Of a stretch of DNA of 64,000 nt, positions 12,601 through 22,661 are shown one piece after another. The notes under the pieces were generated by a model. It was not told the origin of the DNA and made no database searches. It worked only from the letters and a program-made list of their open reading frames with translations. This DNA is from Megalobrama amblycephala. Its lineage: Eukaryota > Chordata > Actinopteri > Cypriniformes > Xenocyprididae. Position 1 is the first letter of the stretch. Every line of letters begins with the position of its first letter. The translations under genes and the position numbers were made by a program. The stretch lies in the NCBI RefSeq assembly GCF_018812025.1, contig NC_063052.1:28916068-28980067 (forward strand), in the 5' to 3' direction.

Positions 12601-15600
12601 TGTAAATTACAACACGGTAAACAAAATTCACACATTTCGTTATACATTATATAAGCAATTATATAAAGAAAACACTTCTGCCTGAGAGGGACTGCATGTA
12701 GAAGCCTGAACCAACAAGGACTCTGCTAGAGAAGATTATCATGGGTCAGCGATCAGCGAAAAAAGCCAGATAAAATTTACAAGATGACAGATTAAAAGCC
12801 GATTACAATCTGGAGAAGGGATGGAGGGAAGGAAGAAGTCAATTCTGCGGAATGGGTTTATCTTTAAAATGTGTAAAATGTTTGTGTTTCATCTTCAAAA
12901 AGAGAAATGACGATATTTTTAATGAAATCTGAGAGATTTTGGTTCCTCCACTGAGTCAATTTACTCGAAACATGGGGCACTATAAAGGGCGTATGCAGCT
13001 TCATGGAGTGTGGGCACCCACCGGCAGAAACATAAATCGTTCCAAGTACATAAGACTTTCATTCATCTTCCAAAAGAGGGTGGAGTTTGACGATTGTCAG
13101 TAACAGCATTTAGCCTTACTTTGTTCAAACCGGAGTCGGACACTGATGGAAGAAGTTACAACTTTTACAATGCAACTCATTGACTTGCATTTGCCGTCAA
13201 GCTGTCACCCATAATATGACGGCATGTAACCAGCCGTTTGTTGTAGTCCTTAAAAAGCAATTTCTGTAAAAGAAAATCTCCCTTTGCATTGAACTTTGAG
13301 CATCATAACTTTGCAGATGTTGTTTATGCTCAAACACATTACACACTAACTAAAGTTAAAATAAGTGAAATCATAATCAACCACCCCTTTAAATTTGTTC
13401 ATCATATAAAGTGTCAAAATAAACCTCTCAGTTTATATGGATTATGTTTCCTTATGTTTAATGAAGCATTAAAGTTTTGAGTAAATTGACTCAGTGGAGG
13501 AACCAAAATCTCTCAGATTTCATTAAAAATACCATCATTTCTCTTTTTGAAGATGAAACACAAACGTTTTACACATTTTAAAGATAAACCCATTCCGCAG
13601 AATTGACTTCTTCCTTCCCTCCATCCCTTCTCCAGATTGTAATCGGCTTTTAATCTGTCATCTTGTAAATTTTATCTGGCTTTTTTCGCTGATCGCTGAC
13701 CCATGATAATCTTCTCTAGCAGAGTCCTTGTTGGTTCAGGCTTCTACATGCAGTCCCTCTCAGGCAGAAGTGTTTTCTTTATATAATTGCTTATATAATG
13801 TATAACGAAATGTGTGAATTTCGTTTACCGTGTTGTAATTTACAAACCTCTGTGAGCAAGTGAACTCTAGCCAAAGGTTGAGGAGACGGCCTTTTCCCTC
13901 GTTAAGCATGAGTTTCCTGGCCAAGTGTTTTCCCGGGAAAATGGCACATCCTGCGCGTACAATAAACAATACCTTTCTCACACACTCGCGCACGCAAGCG
14001 ATCCTTTTCTTACACGAGTCTCAGACACACACTTCCTCGTAAGCTCGCATACTCTTTGAATTATTATTCACACGAGTTAAAGGGCTTGAGAAAGTGATAG
14101 TTTTGTCTACAGCTCAGTTTCAAGAAAACACGTGCCTTTACGCCTTTGTCTTTCATTTTTCCCTCTGTACTTTCCCACACACTTCATTTTAAATGTTCAT
14201 TACACCTGCAGCAATAATACTGTTATCTTTCTCTCTTATCATACAGTGATGTCACAGTATTTCACTCCCTTAGATTCCCAGTATTGTTCTTACTTCTCGC
14301 AATAATTTCGTTTCCTCCCTTTCAACTTATTATTGAACATCTTTGATTTATCTTAAATGTTTCATCAGTTCCTTTCATATTTAAGAATACATCCAGCTGA
14401 ATGTGTGTTTACAATCATACGCTAAGTATTTGTCAGGGATGTGTTATGTTTGAGAGTGTGTGTTTGTTGTGTTAGGATCTTGTTGTCACAATCTCAACCC
14501 CATGAGTTTTTGTCTCCGCACTCTTGTTGTTTGTACTGTTCTTGAATGGGCTATGGTTTTTAAGGTGAAGGTCCATTCCCACGACACGTTGCACGCATTT
14601 TATTACGACACGGTGCGAGAGGCCACGCCCCCTGCAGGATGGCTATTGCTTAAACAATGCAAGGAACTACTGAAGCCGCTTTCATGTGATATGAGTCGCC
14701 TTCTGTGCTTCTCATTTCCCTTCACACTGAGTGCTTCCGTGTTTTTAATTATTTATGGAATTTATTTATCTATGCGAGGATATCAGAGCTGGGCAAAGCC
14801 AATTGGTACAGTTGACCAGAATTTACTGTGACAGATCGGACAAATAAGGAATTAAGCGACTAATTCCTAAAGCAGCTTTTAAGACACCATACCAATTAAG
14901 AGTTTAGGAATGTAGCTTATGTTATTATAAACACCTTAGATTGTCAGCTATATTTGCTTTAAAAAAATTGCGAAACTGCATTTTTGAGTAGATCTTTATC
15001 GCATGCCATTTCTTTACAAAAGAGGAAAGAGTTCAGTCATTGGAGAAAGCAAATCTGACATCTTGATCAGTGGTGCTGAAAGACAAAAGATTGAGCAATT
15101 TGAAGGGAAAGAAAAAAGATTGATGTGGATAAGATGAATGTAAACAAGATGGATTGAAAAAACCCCAGTGTGGAATATTGTCTCAAATGGGGGAACTGGT
15201 CGAATTTGGTTGCTATGGCAAACGCAAAGGGCCAGAGTTAGTGTCCACAAACGTAGGTCACTAACCAACATACCGTGAATTCCAGCGAGTCGGTTTATGA
15301 TTGGTTGAGAGCGCCTTGGGGGCGGGGTTGCAGGGAGAATGAATGGGGGATCAAACAGGCTTATTGAGTGCTGAGAGACGAACCGAGAGAGTGGACAGAG
15401 ATGGATGGATTGAAGAAAAGATGAAAGAACGAGACTGGTCCGAGTTGGGGCGAGGACAAGCACAAGAGCCGGCTCCGTTTTTGGTGTATGAAAGGATTCT
15501 TTGCTTTTTTTCCTTTCTTTGCATTCTTTATCTCTCTTACACCTGCACAGTACAAAGCTTCTTCTCTTTTTTTTTTTTTTTTTTTGCGAAAAATCTAGAA

Positions 15601-18600
15601 AAAATTTTCCTTTCCAAACCAAACTGCCACACCAATTCATTTCCCTTTTTCATCCATCGCTCTTTTTCTACCTCCCCGCCAGCCTTTGTTGAATTTCCAA
15701 CCAAGCCACTCCACTGTAACGCTCCAACTGTGTTTCAGAACAATAAAGAGCTTGCTATGGGCCCCTCATCTCTCTCTCTCTTTCTGCTTGCATTAAACTG
15801 AATGAGGCCCCTGGCCCTTCGGCAACCTAGGCCGGGTAATCCCGGAGCACAGAGCACCCGATGATCCTGCCACACTGCATTCCGAACCAGTCACCCAGAA
15901 CAACGGCGCTTGCATTAGCACTGAATTAAAGCGGCAGAGGTTTCAGGGGCTAATGACAGTCATTTCAGCCAGCGAACGCAGGTGTGAGGGCGAGAGCGAA
16001 GGATGGATATTTGAACAGATCCGGGGTCAGAATTTCGTTAATTACCATTTAGACTGTAGTATCAGGTGGTGAAAGCTACAAAAGATCGCAGATCGAATGA
16101 CAGGGATGTTGGCGGGCCTATTGTTGGAGTGTGTGTGTGTGTGTGTGTGTGTGGCAAAATGTGTGTTTAAATACCCCAGACCTTCCCTTATAAACAGGTG
16201 AATGTGGAAAGAATGTTAACTTGTGCGTTTTCTAGAGTGTTAACCAACATCCCTGCTTCTGTGTGTGTGTGCGTTAAGGTCTGTGCTGCTGACTCCGAGC
16301 ATTTCCTCAACCCTCACCCCCCCACTGATCACCCCCCCCCCCCCCTTTCTCTGAGCTCCAACATTCCAGCGAGTGATAGAGTGTTGAAATGAGAGAGGGA
16401 GAGGAGGGAGAGACCAATTGATAGACAGACTTAGAGGGGCTAAAAAAGAACAACAACGACAAAACTTTGAACTAAAGATTAAGAGACCTGAGATTAACCC
16501 TACAGTTGTCCATTTGGCATCTATCGGCAGAGCATTCCACTGATATTTACAGGAAGTTGAGTTCAGGATTAAAGAACTTCAGTTATTCACTTGTTACGGT
16601 AAGCACGGACGTGACTCACAAGCACCCGCATTCGTCCGGCAGGTTTCAGATTTCATCATTTAAGCATAGAGTTCATACATTCGTTCTCATTTTCACTTGA
16701 AAAATTAAGAAATAATAATGATAAACATTTTTTTTTTTTTGTATTATTTGGTTTGATTTTGATATTTTCTGGTTCTATCTATCATTTTTAGACTTAGATT
16801 TTTTATCATTATAGATAATAAAGCATAGTAACTTACAAGATTAAAAACTGAGACAAAGAGAACATGTTTAATATCCCAGCTGCCTCTCTTTTTTAAAACT
16901 TAAGACCATTATCAAGCCTCTTTTGAAGCCTGATAACAAAAAAAGGACAAAGCATAAATGATTTAAGTTCATCTATGGATGCTCAAGATGAAGTTGAGCT
17001 CAGTATGTGTGATGAATGATGCAAGAATGAACGAATGGCATTACTGTATGAATAAAGGCATTGATGAAGCAACTGTAGCGTTTGAAAGGACACTGGCGCA
17101 GGGAGCACCCGCTGACCCCTGTATTGAGACAGAGTCCATCCCCCACTGCTTTCTCCCACCCTCCCCACTGACTCCCAGCCCCCAGGGTCTGAGGGGGGAG
17201 CAGCATAATTGCCCCCCTCTGGGACCACTTTAATTCCAGTCTTTGTGTTTTAATTGCCCCCCCTCCCGACCCCTTTTTGATGAACACATTGGGGCCATAC
17301 CACAAACAGATTTTAATCAGGGCTTTAACGGGGGGGGGGTGTGTGCTGCTGCACCAGATGACTGCTCCCAAGCATCTGGTGACAGCATTTAAAGAATGTG
17401 AGACATGTAAATTATTATTGGTGGTGAGGTGTGTTTGCTTCATTCATCACACAAAGATGCATCAGTATGTGACTGCCGTACACGGCCACCAGAGAATTGA
17501 AGTGTGTGTCTGGAAGTGCTAAGTTTGGCTTTATGTGTAGCGATGTGTGTGTGTGTGTGTGTTTGGATCTGCAGTGAGTGAAAGCAGCAGGCCAATTAAA
17601 AGGGCTGTATGTGTGTGTAAGACTAGAAGGGGTCTGGAGCCAGATCGTCTGTCCTAAGACCAAGGGGTCCCCCCCATCAACAAACAAGAAAAAGAGAGAG
17701 CGAGAGAGACTCTGCAGACTTTGATCATTGAGCAGACGTGTGGATGTTGTCACACACCGAGAGAAACACCCACTCCGGGAAATAACGCTACTGCCGTTTA
17801 CACCAGACAGGGAGGAAAGCTGAAATTCTCCAGAAATTAGGGGGATCGCAGTTAGTGTCTGTGACGCTCATGCAGGCCCTTGAGAGGTTTGTGATCCAAT
17901 TTTTCAACTGAGCTCCTTACAAAGCTCCTTCATTATAAGTAATGGCTATGTTTCCAGATGGAAACTGTAAGGCTAAATGTTTTACATTTAAAAGCCACAC
18001 AATTCAAGGTATCAATCAGATCCTTAGCATAGTGCAAGTTACGAATATGTGTAGTACTTGGTTATTATTTTCTAAATGATTGTTATTGATTTTATTGTGA
18101 ACAATTCATCCATGCATGTTTCATTTTTAAAAAAAACAAATGATCTTGTAATTTTTAATCAATATGTGATAACTCGATCTTCCGGTGACATTACAGACTT
18201 TTCTCAGGTGATGTATGCTGGAATTCGCTAATCGTTTAGCCCACGTAAACCCTGCACCTTTTTTACTGTCGACTGCAAGCATGCATCTTCCTCCATCCAG
18301 TCAACCAATGGAAAGAAACCAAGCATATCGATGAATCACGATTCGTGGATCGATTCTGATACTCTTCCGATTGCATCGCGATTCTCTCTCAAATCTGTGC
18401 GTACTTTTTAACAGCAGATGGCGCTCTTGGCTAGTTTTTAACTGCACGCTCAAAGGCTCACGAAGAAGAGCGCTCGTGCGTCACACAGTGCCATCTGTTA
18501 TTAAAAACTAAGCTCAGAATCGATTCGAGAGAGAATCGCAATACATTCAGAAAATATCAGAATCAATCCAGAATCATTTCTCGATATGTGATGCATCGTT

Positions 18601-21418
18601 TTATTGTCCCAGCCCTAACGCCCTAAATTTTTATCTTTTTCGATAGTCCTTTTTACTCGGATGTAAGTTACAATATGGAAGAAAAGACCTGTCCTCATTG
18701 TGACTTTAAAGGGGAGCAAGCATTAGCAAGCGTCACTCACAAAACTTGGCCTTTAATAGCAAATCTCAGACTGCAAAAAATCCGACTCCACAAGAAAGAA
18801 ATACGTTTGAGAGTATGAGAAGTGAGCCTGATCACCATCCAAAAAGTTGCGCCCGTGGAGCCCAAAAAGTTTTATAGCTGATTTTAGGCCTGGTTGATAT
18901 TGAGCTCATAATAAAAATGTCTGAACCTGAGCTGAGCTCAGAAACAAACATATGGAAGCTAAAGTGGCATCCGATGATGGATGGATGAATAAATAAACGA
19001 GGGCATTCTTTCTACCTCTGGCGTTCTTCTATCAGTGGACAGCACATAAACAGAGATAGCACATTGCCAGAAGAGCTACAGGAGCAGAACTAAGAATGAA
19101 GCAAATGCCGGAGAGAGGGAGGGCGTGGAGAGGAGCAGACAGGCAGACTGTCTCTGCCGCCTCCCTCCGTGTGTCAAATGAAAGGGAGAAGTGTGGCGTA
19201 GACAGGGTGTGTATGACTCCGTCAGCCGGAGTGCGTGTGTTTATCTGTAATGAGTAAGGTTGTGTTTACGAAAAACAGATTTATTTCTCTATTTGTGTTT
19301 GTGAGTTTGAGCGTGTTTCTGCAGATAGTCAATAGTCATCACCTGGTGATGCAACCTGACAGATTGCAAATGTCTTTGCACAAATAAGACTCTGCTCTCA
19401 CGAGGCGAGCGAGATCAATACGTTGCACACATTCACGCCATGTTCCTGCCATTTTCCCAAGCTCTGACCTATTCTCTGTCTACAGACAACGTGCGGTTCG
19501 ATCAATGAACCGATGTTTAGAATAATCTATAATCATGCATCTGTCCCGGCTTCTCTTCTGCAAAGAAATCAACATACTCATCTGTCTTTCCATTGTTCGC
19601 ATTTTTTGTCTTTTCTTCCCTGTCGCCATCCCTTTGTGATTTGCCGTCTGGTCGTCTTTGAGATAGTATTGTAGATCAATGCAAGGGCAATTGAAAATGT
19701 GATTGCATCAGGCTTGGCATTCAAGTCACTCGCTCTGTGAAAGTTCTTTAAATGAAGAATTCTTGTCACCACTGGGAGTGACATCGCTGGAGTTATTCTC
19801 GTTTCTTGCTTCTTGCTTGCTGCCGATCTGTAATTTTAGATGATCTTGTCTCCCAAAATTGAGTTTCATAGCTTATTTATATTTGCTTCATTGCATTGCT
19901 CTTATAAAGTTTGTTTACAAAAAAATATTTATGAAATCTGTCTTATTCTTTCAGGTTCCGAAAGAACAACTATGCGGTTGAGGTACGCCTGAATGACTAC
20001 CTAGACATCGTGTGCCCTCACTACCCACTGGGCGAAGTGCCATCACAGGACGCCGAGCGCTACGTGCTCTACATGGTGGAACGTGAAGACTATGACACTT
20101 GCCGCCCACAATCTTACGACCAGATGCGCTGGGAATGCGGCCACCCTTTCGCCCCGCACGCACCCGAAAAGTTCTCCGAGAAGTTCCAGCGCTTCACTCC
20201 ATTCACTCTGGGAAAAGAGTTCCGACAGGGCGAGAGCTACTACTACATCTGTGAGTACAGGCCTTAAAAAGTCAGCTTGCACTTAAGCTATGAATGTGAA
20301 CATTTATGGTGGGTTGTTTTGAAGAATGGTTAGGGGTGGAAATGTTTTCTAACATCTGAAAACCGGTTATAGATTTATTGCCCCACAAACCATACGCTGA
20401 ATGCAAAGTCTATGAGTCATATTTGAGCCCTTCTTTAGCACCACAGTAATGAATACATTTCAATTTGCGTTGTGGACTGCTAAACTGGCAGCAGAACCGC
20501 TACGTGTCTTTCTGGCATCCCCACGGGCTATCCTTGGGGAATTTGGGCAGTCGGAAACACAAGGAACGCAATTCAGCGAGCATGTGGAATAGGATATGGA
20601 GGTCTAGAATTAACAATGGTGAAATTCAACAACCCAATTTAGACCCTTCTAGGAAAGCGTACTTCTGAAAAAGCTAATTTTGCAAACACTGTGCAGTAAA
20701 AAGTGGAGTGTTTGATGGATAAAATGCATTAGATCCACTTTGACGGTGTGGAAAGATCCATGTCAGTTTAAAGTCAAACACAAATATGTTTGTTTTTTTA
20801 TTATTAAAGCAACTTTTTGACACACCATCCATTAAGTCAATGGATTTGCAGCCTGACACAGTGTAAACTCTAGTGTGTAGGCGCATTAAGAATTAGAGTA
20901 CAGTTCGGTAATAAAAGAGATCAGACACAGGTCACAGGTCCAGGTGGCTGCTGCTGAAGAGAAGTGGATTAGCCACTACACGTCTAACACTATTAACCTC
21001 CTTTATAATTAACCTGTCTGCTACCCATTTACTCATTTACCTCCCTACACTGTCCTTTTATCTTCCTCTATCCTGACAGCCTTCTCTTTTTTTGCCTTAC
21101 AGCCAAACCACTGCACCACCACGGAGAGGAGTGTCTGAGACTCAGAGTAGACGTAGTTGCCAATGATGGTGAGTATCGACGCCCTGGTGGTGTGTAGGTG
21201 AACTGGCAGATTTTAAAATTATACAAATTTAGCATTTCAGATGATCTGTGTATTCACTGGTATTTTTTTTTCTTTCCCATTTAGGCTCTCAAGAAGCCAG
21301 GGTTGGCACAGGAAGTGGAACTAAAGTGGTCACAGGGGGTGCTCACACACCCTCTAATCGGTTACCAGCAGGTATGGTCACATCGATTAAACTCTATTTA
21401 TGTGTATGTATGTATGTA

Positions 21419-21489
<71 letters not shown>

Positions 21490-22661
21490 GAATAAGATTT
21501 TTAAAAGTGTAAAAAAAACATAATGGAGACATAATTTTGAAGTTTTGAAGTGTTAACAATGAGATTGTGTTTTTTTTTATAATCAATTAACACTGCTTTT
21601 GTCATTTTTTTTATAAGCTGGACAAAATTTTGTCACCAAAAAAGTCATTCGGTTTAACCACAATTTTGGTTTTACCAAATGACACTCTTGGTTATACCGA
21701 ATGACAAAAAATATTTTGCTAGCTAGCTAGATATCAGCCTGTTAGCATTGTTTGAAAGTGTCATTCGGTAAAACCAAAATTTTGGCAAAAGGACAATCAA
21801 ACATTTTATATTTAGTACAAGTTTTTAAAATATTACAACAACTTCAATGTTTTATAGCAGTTGTACCAAATGACGTTATGTTTCGGGACATGCATATGAG
21901 CAAGTGAAAACATGAATTTTTCAAATAGTTAAAAGAGAGTTAGTTACTTTGCTTCATGGCCATGTGGTTCTGTGCAAGTGTCTGAATGATGTCACATCCT
22001 GTCGCATGACTTGATCCAAAATGGTCCCTTTATATTGGTTACTCCGAATGACATCAATGAAATAAATTTTTCCGGACATTTTTCTCATAACAAAGCAACG
22101 ACTTCTACACATAATTTTAATACCATTTGCACTATGTTGATATATGATGTTATAAAATCATGCCAGAATAAAAAATATATACATTTATTACATTTTAAGA
22201 TATTTTAATCACAAATGAAATGGCTGTATTGGCCTTTAGACGGTTAAACCAAATGACCTTTTGACACTTCAAAATCTTTAAAATACCTTTATATGTAGCA
22301 AAATATAATTAACACCATTCAATAAAAGATATCTAGCTATACTACCTTACATAGTTTGGATGTCAAATCTTTGTTTTTTATTATTATTAAGGCCTTTGGA
22401 CAGAAAAATGACCCGTCACGTCATTGACCCATACACACACACACACACATATAATATAGGTTTCTGGCCTTAACTTTGTATAACATCTCCAACTACTAAA
22501 AAACAAAATATCTAATATATTTTTTCCATGTTACAGATGATCCTGTTGTGGCTCTTCCTGAAGTACAGAAAAGCACAAGGACAAACTCCGCCATTTCAGG
22601 AGCATCCTGGACTGTTCTCACAACCTTACTCCCACTTTTATTATTGTTGGTCTTACAGTGA
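7836..22661 (+). CDS. efna1: ephrin-A1, five coding exons (223 aa)
   Basis: GPI-anchored cell-surface ligand for EphA receptor tyrosine kinases, acting in contact-dependent guidance and boundary signalling. Coding exons are 7836-7933, 19955-20250, 21103-21168, 21285-21371 and 22537-22661, all with GT-AG introns and matching phases, totalling 672 nt. Residues 1-20 form a signal peptide ending at ...LLVSA, and mature ERHTVFWNSTNPKF has a glycosylation site at Asn28. The ephrin domain (about 21-150) has four cysteines at 53, 82, 94 and 142 and the receptor-binding loop FQRFTPFTLGKEF at 110-122. A variable stalk follows, then a C-terminal hydrophobic tail (about 204-223) without a cytoplasmic domain, as expected for GPI attachment. 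Length is close to human EFNA1 (about 205 aa). Synteny with dpm3 supports A1 rather than A2-A5. Which teleost duplicate (a or b) is not resolved. Confidence 0.93.
9148..9396. repeat. foldback MITE, arms of about 120 bp
   Basis: The left arm from AATTGAAGACTTCAGATGCA is mirrored by the right arm ending TGCATCTGAAGTCTTCAATT. Both continue through GCCTCTAAGTGCCATCTGAA and AAAATGAGCATTTTTATCAAG, with only a short loop at about 9262-9282, so almost the whole element can form one hairpin. Confidence 0.9.
9645..9672. repeat. (CT)n microsatellite
   Basis: A run of CT dinucleotides within a pyrimidine-rich stretch of intron 1. Confidence 0.9.
10317..11022. mobile_element. TTAA-flanked non-autonomous element (GTTCACCC end)
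   Basis: The left end TTAA-AGGAATTGTTCACCC and right end GTGTGAACTAATCTT-TTAA are inverted and flanked by TTAA. Subterminal halves also mirror each other imperfectly (GACTTCAGAAGATTTGGAAT against ATTCCAAGATTTCTGAAGTC). There is no transposase frame. Confidence 0.7.
12272..12587. repeat. truncated TTCACCC-type repeat end and flank
   Basis: TTTAAAGGGTTATTCACCCAAAAATGAAAATTG-like sequence at about 12270-12310 is one terminus of the repeat family seen complete at 26277-27036. The matching opposite terminus is missing. The rest up to the inverted duplication is unassigned. Confidence 0.6.
12588..13857. repeat. large inverted duplication, arms of about 380 bp
   Basis: The left arm (12588-12971) begins GCTCACAGAGGTTTG, and the right arm (13476-13857) ends CAAACCTCTGTGAGC. 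By eye the arms match with only a few differences over about 380 bp. The 0.5-kb spacer has a different sequence and no convincing frame. It lies inside efna1 intron 1. Confidence 0.9.
15569..15585. repeat. poly-T run
   Basis: An uninterrupted T run in a pyrimidine-rich part of intron 1. The frame read as protein across it is low complexity and not a gene. Confidence 0.85.
16126..16153. repeat. (GT)n microsatellite
   Basis: Alternating GT run in efna1 intron 1. A second, shorter run lies at about 17543-17560. Confidence 0.9.
18325..18625. mobile_element. degenerate MITE (ATCGATTC-rich inverted repeats)
   Basis: GATTCTCTCTCAAATC and, further on, GATTCGAGAGAGAATCGC are inverted. ACAGCAGATGGCGCT mirrors AGTGCCATCTGTTATT. 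The right end TGATGCATCGTTTTATTGTC then CCCAGCCCTAA resembles hAT-type termini I have seen in fish. The left terminus is eroded and no duplication was found. Confidence 0.6.
19955..20250 (+). CDS. efna1: efna1 coding exon 2 (ephrin receptor-binding core)
   Basis: Acceptor TTCTTTCAG precedes GTTCCG, completing AAG TTC (Lys-Phe). It encodes KFRKNNYAVEVRLNDYLDIV with Cys53, Cys82 and Cys94, the KFQRFTPFTLGKEF loop and YYYI. It ends before GTGAGTA with one base of the Ser132 codon. This is the most conserved part of the ephrin domain. Confidence 0.95.
20251..21102 (+). other. efna1 intron 2
   Basis: 0.85 kb, GTGAGTA to TTTGCCTTACAG. No repeat or extra exon was recognised. Confidence 0.8.
21103..21168 (+). 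CDS. efna1: efna1 coding exon 3
   Basis: A 66-nt exon encoding SKPLHHHGEECLRLRVDVVA and then NDG. Cys142 is the last of the four structural cysteines and closes the ephrin fold. It is bounded by an AG acceptor after a pyrimidine tract and by a GTGAGT donor. Confidence 0.93.
21285..21371 (+). CDS. efna1: efna1 coding exon 4 (stalk)
   Basis: An 87-nt exon between CCCATTTAG and GTATGG, with phase matching both neighbours. It encodes a low-complexity Gly/Ser/Thr stalk (SQEARVGTGSGTKVVTGGAH...). In ephrin-A genes this region is variable and can be alternatively spliced; skipping it would keep the frame (87 is a multiple of 3). It is the least certain exon because the stalk is not conserved. Confidence 0.8.
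21398..21488. repeat. compound microsatellite (GTAT)(GT)(AT)(AG)
   Basis: Adjacent blocks of GTAT, GT, AT and AG repeats in efna1 intron 4, starting about 30 bp after the exon 4 donor. Confidence 0.95.
21603..22265. mobile_element. putative DNA-transposon remnant with ATTYGGT subterminal repeats
   Basis: The 10-bp motif GTCATTCGGT or its variant GTCATTTGGT occurs seven times in both orientations (near 21644, 21668, 21690, 21760, 21861, 22037 and 22242), usually followed by A/T and CC. Clusters of short motifs in both directions are typical of transposase-binding ends in some DNA transposons. No transposase or target duplication was found. Confidence 0.5.
22537..22661 (+). CDS. efna1: efna1 coding exon 5 (GPI signal)
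   Basis: After TTCCATGTTACAG the exon encodes DDPVVALPEVQKSTRTNSAI, a small-residue stretch SGAS, then a hydrophobic end WTVLTTLLPLLLLLVLQ and stop TGA. The DDPEV/DDPVV start resembles human EFNA1. Small residues followed by a hydrophobic tail with no charged end fit a GPI-attachment signal. Confidence 0.93.

Larger units (their letters stand above)
7934..19954 (+). other. efna1 intron 1 (12.0 kb)
   Basis: Bounded by GTAAGTA and TTCTTTCAG. It holds a foldback element (9148-9396), a TTAA element (10317-11022), a 1.27-kb inverted duplication (12588-13857), microsatellites, a degenerate MITE (18325-18625) and stretches of apparently unique GC-richer sequence (about 15780-16110 and 17040-17250). 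A long first intron is usual for ephrin-A genes and may hold enhancers, but none can be proven here. Confidence 0.85.

Noticed and set aside
15014..15801. Overlapping 208- and 152-codon frames on opposite strands
   Set aside because: They cross a poly-T/poly-A run and purine/pyrimidine-rich DNA inside intron 1. They mirror each other and show no known domain.
16326..16346. Poly-C run considered as a quadruplex site
   Set aside because: A single homopolymer-like run without separated G-tracts. Not enough to call a structured element, and the length may be a sequencing artefact.
20010..20286. Other-frame and antisense ORFs over efna1 exon 2
   Set aside because: They are shadows of the exon; only the frame giving the ephrin domain fits splice sites and cysteines.
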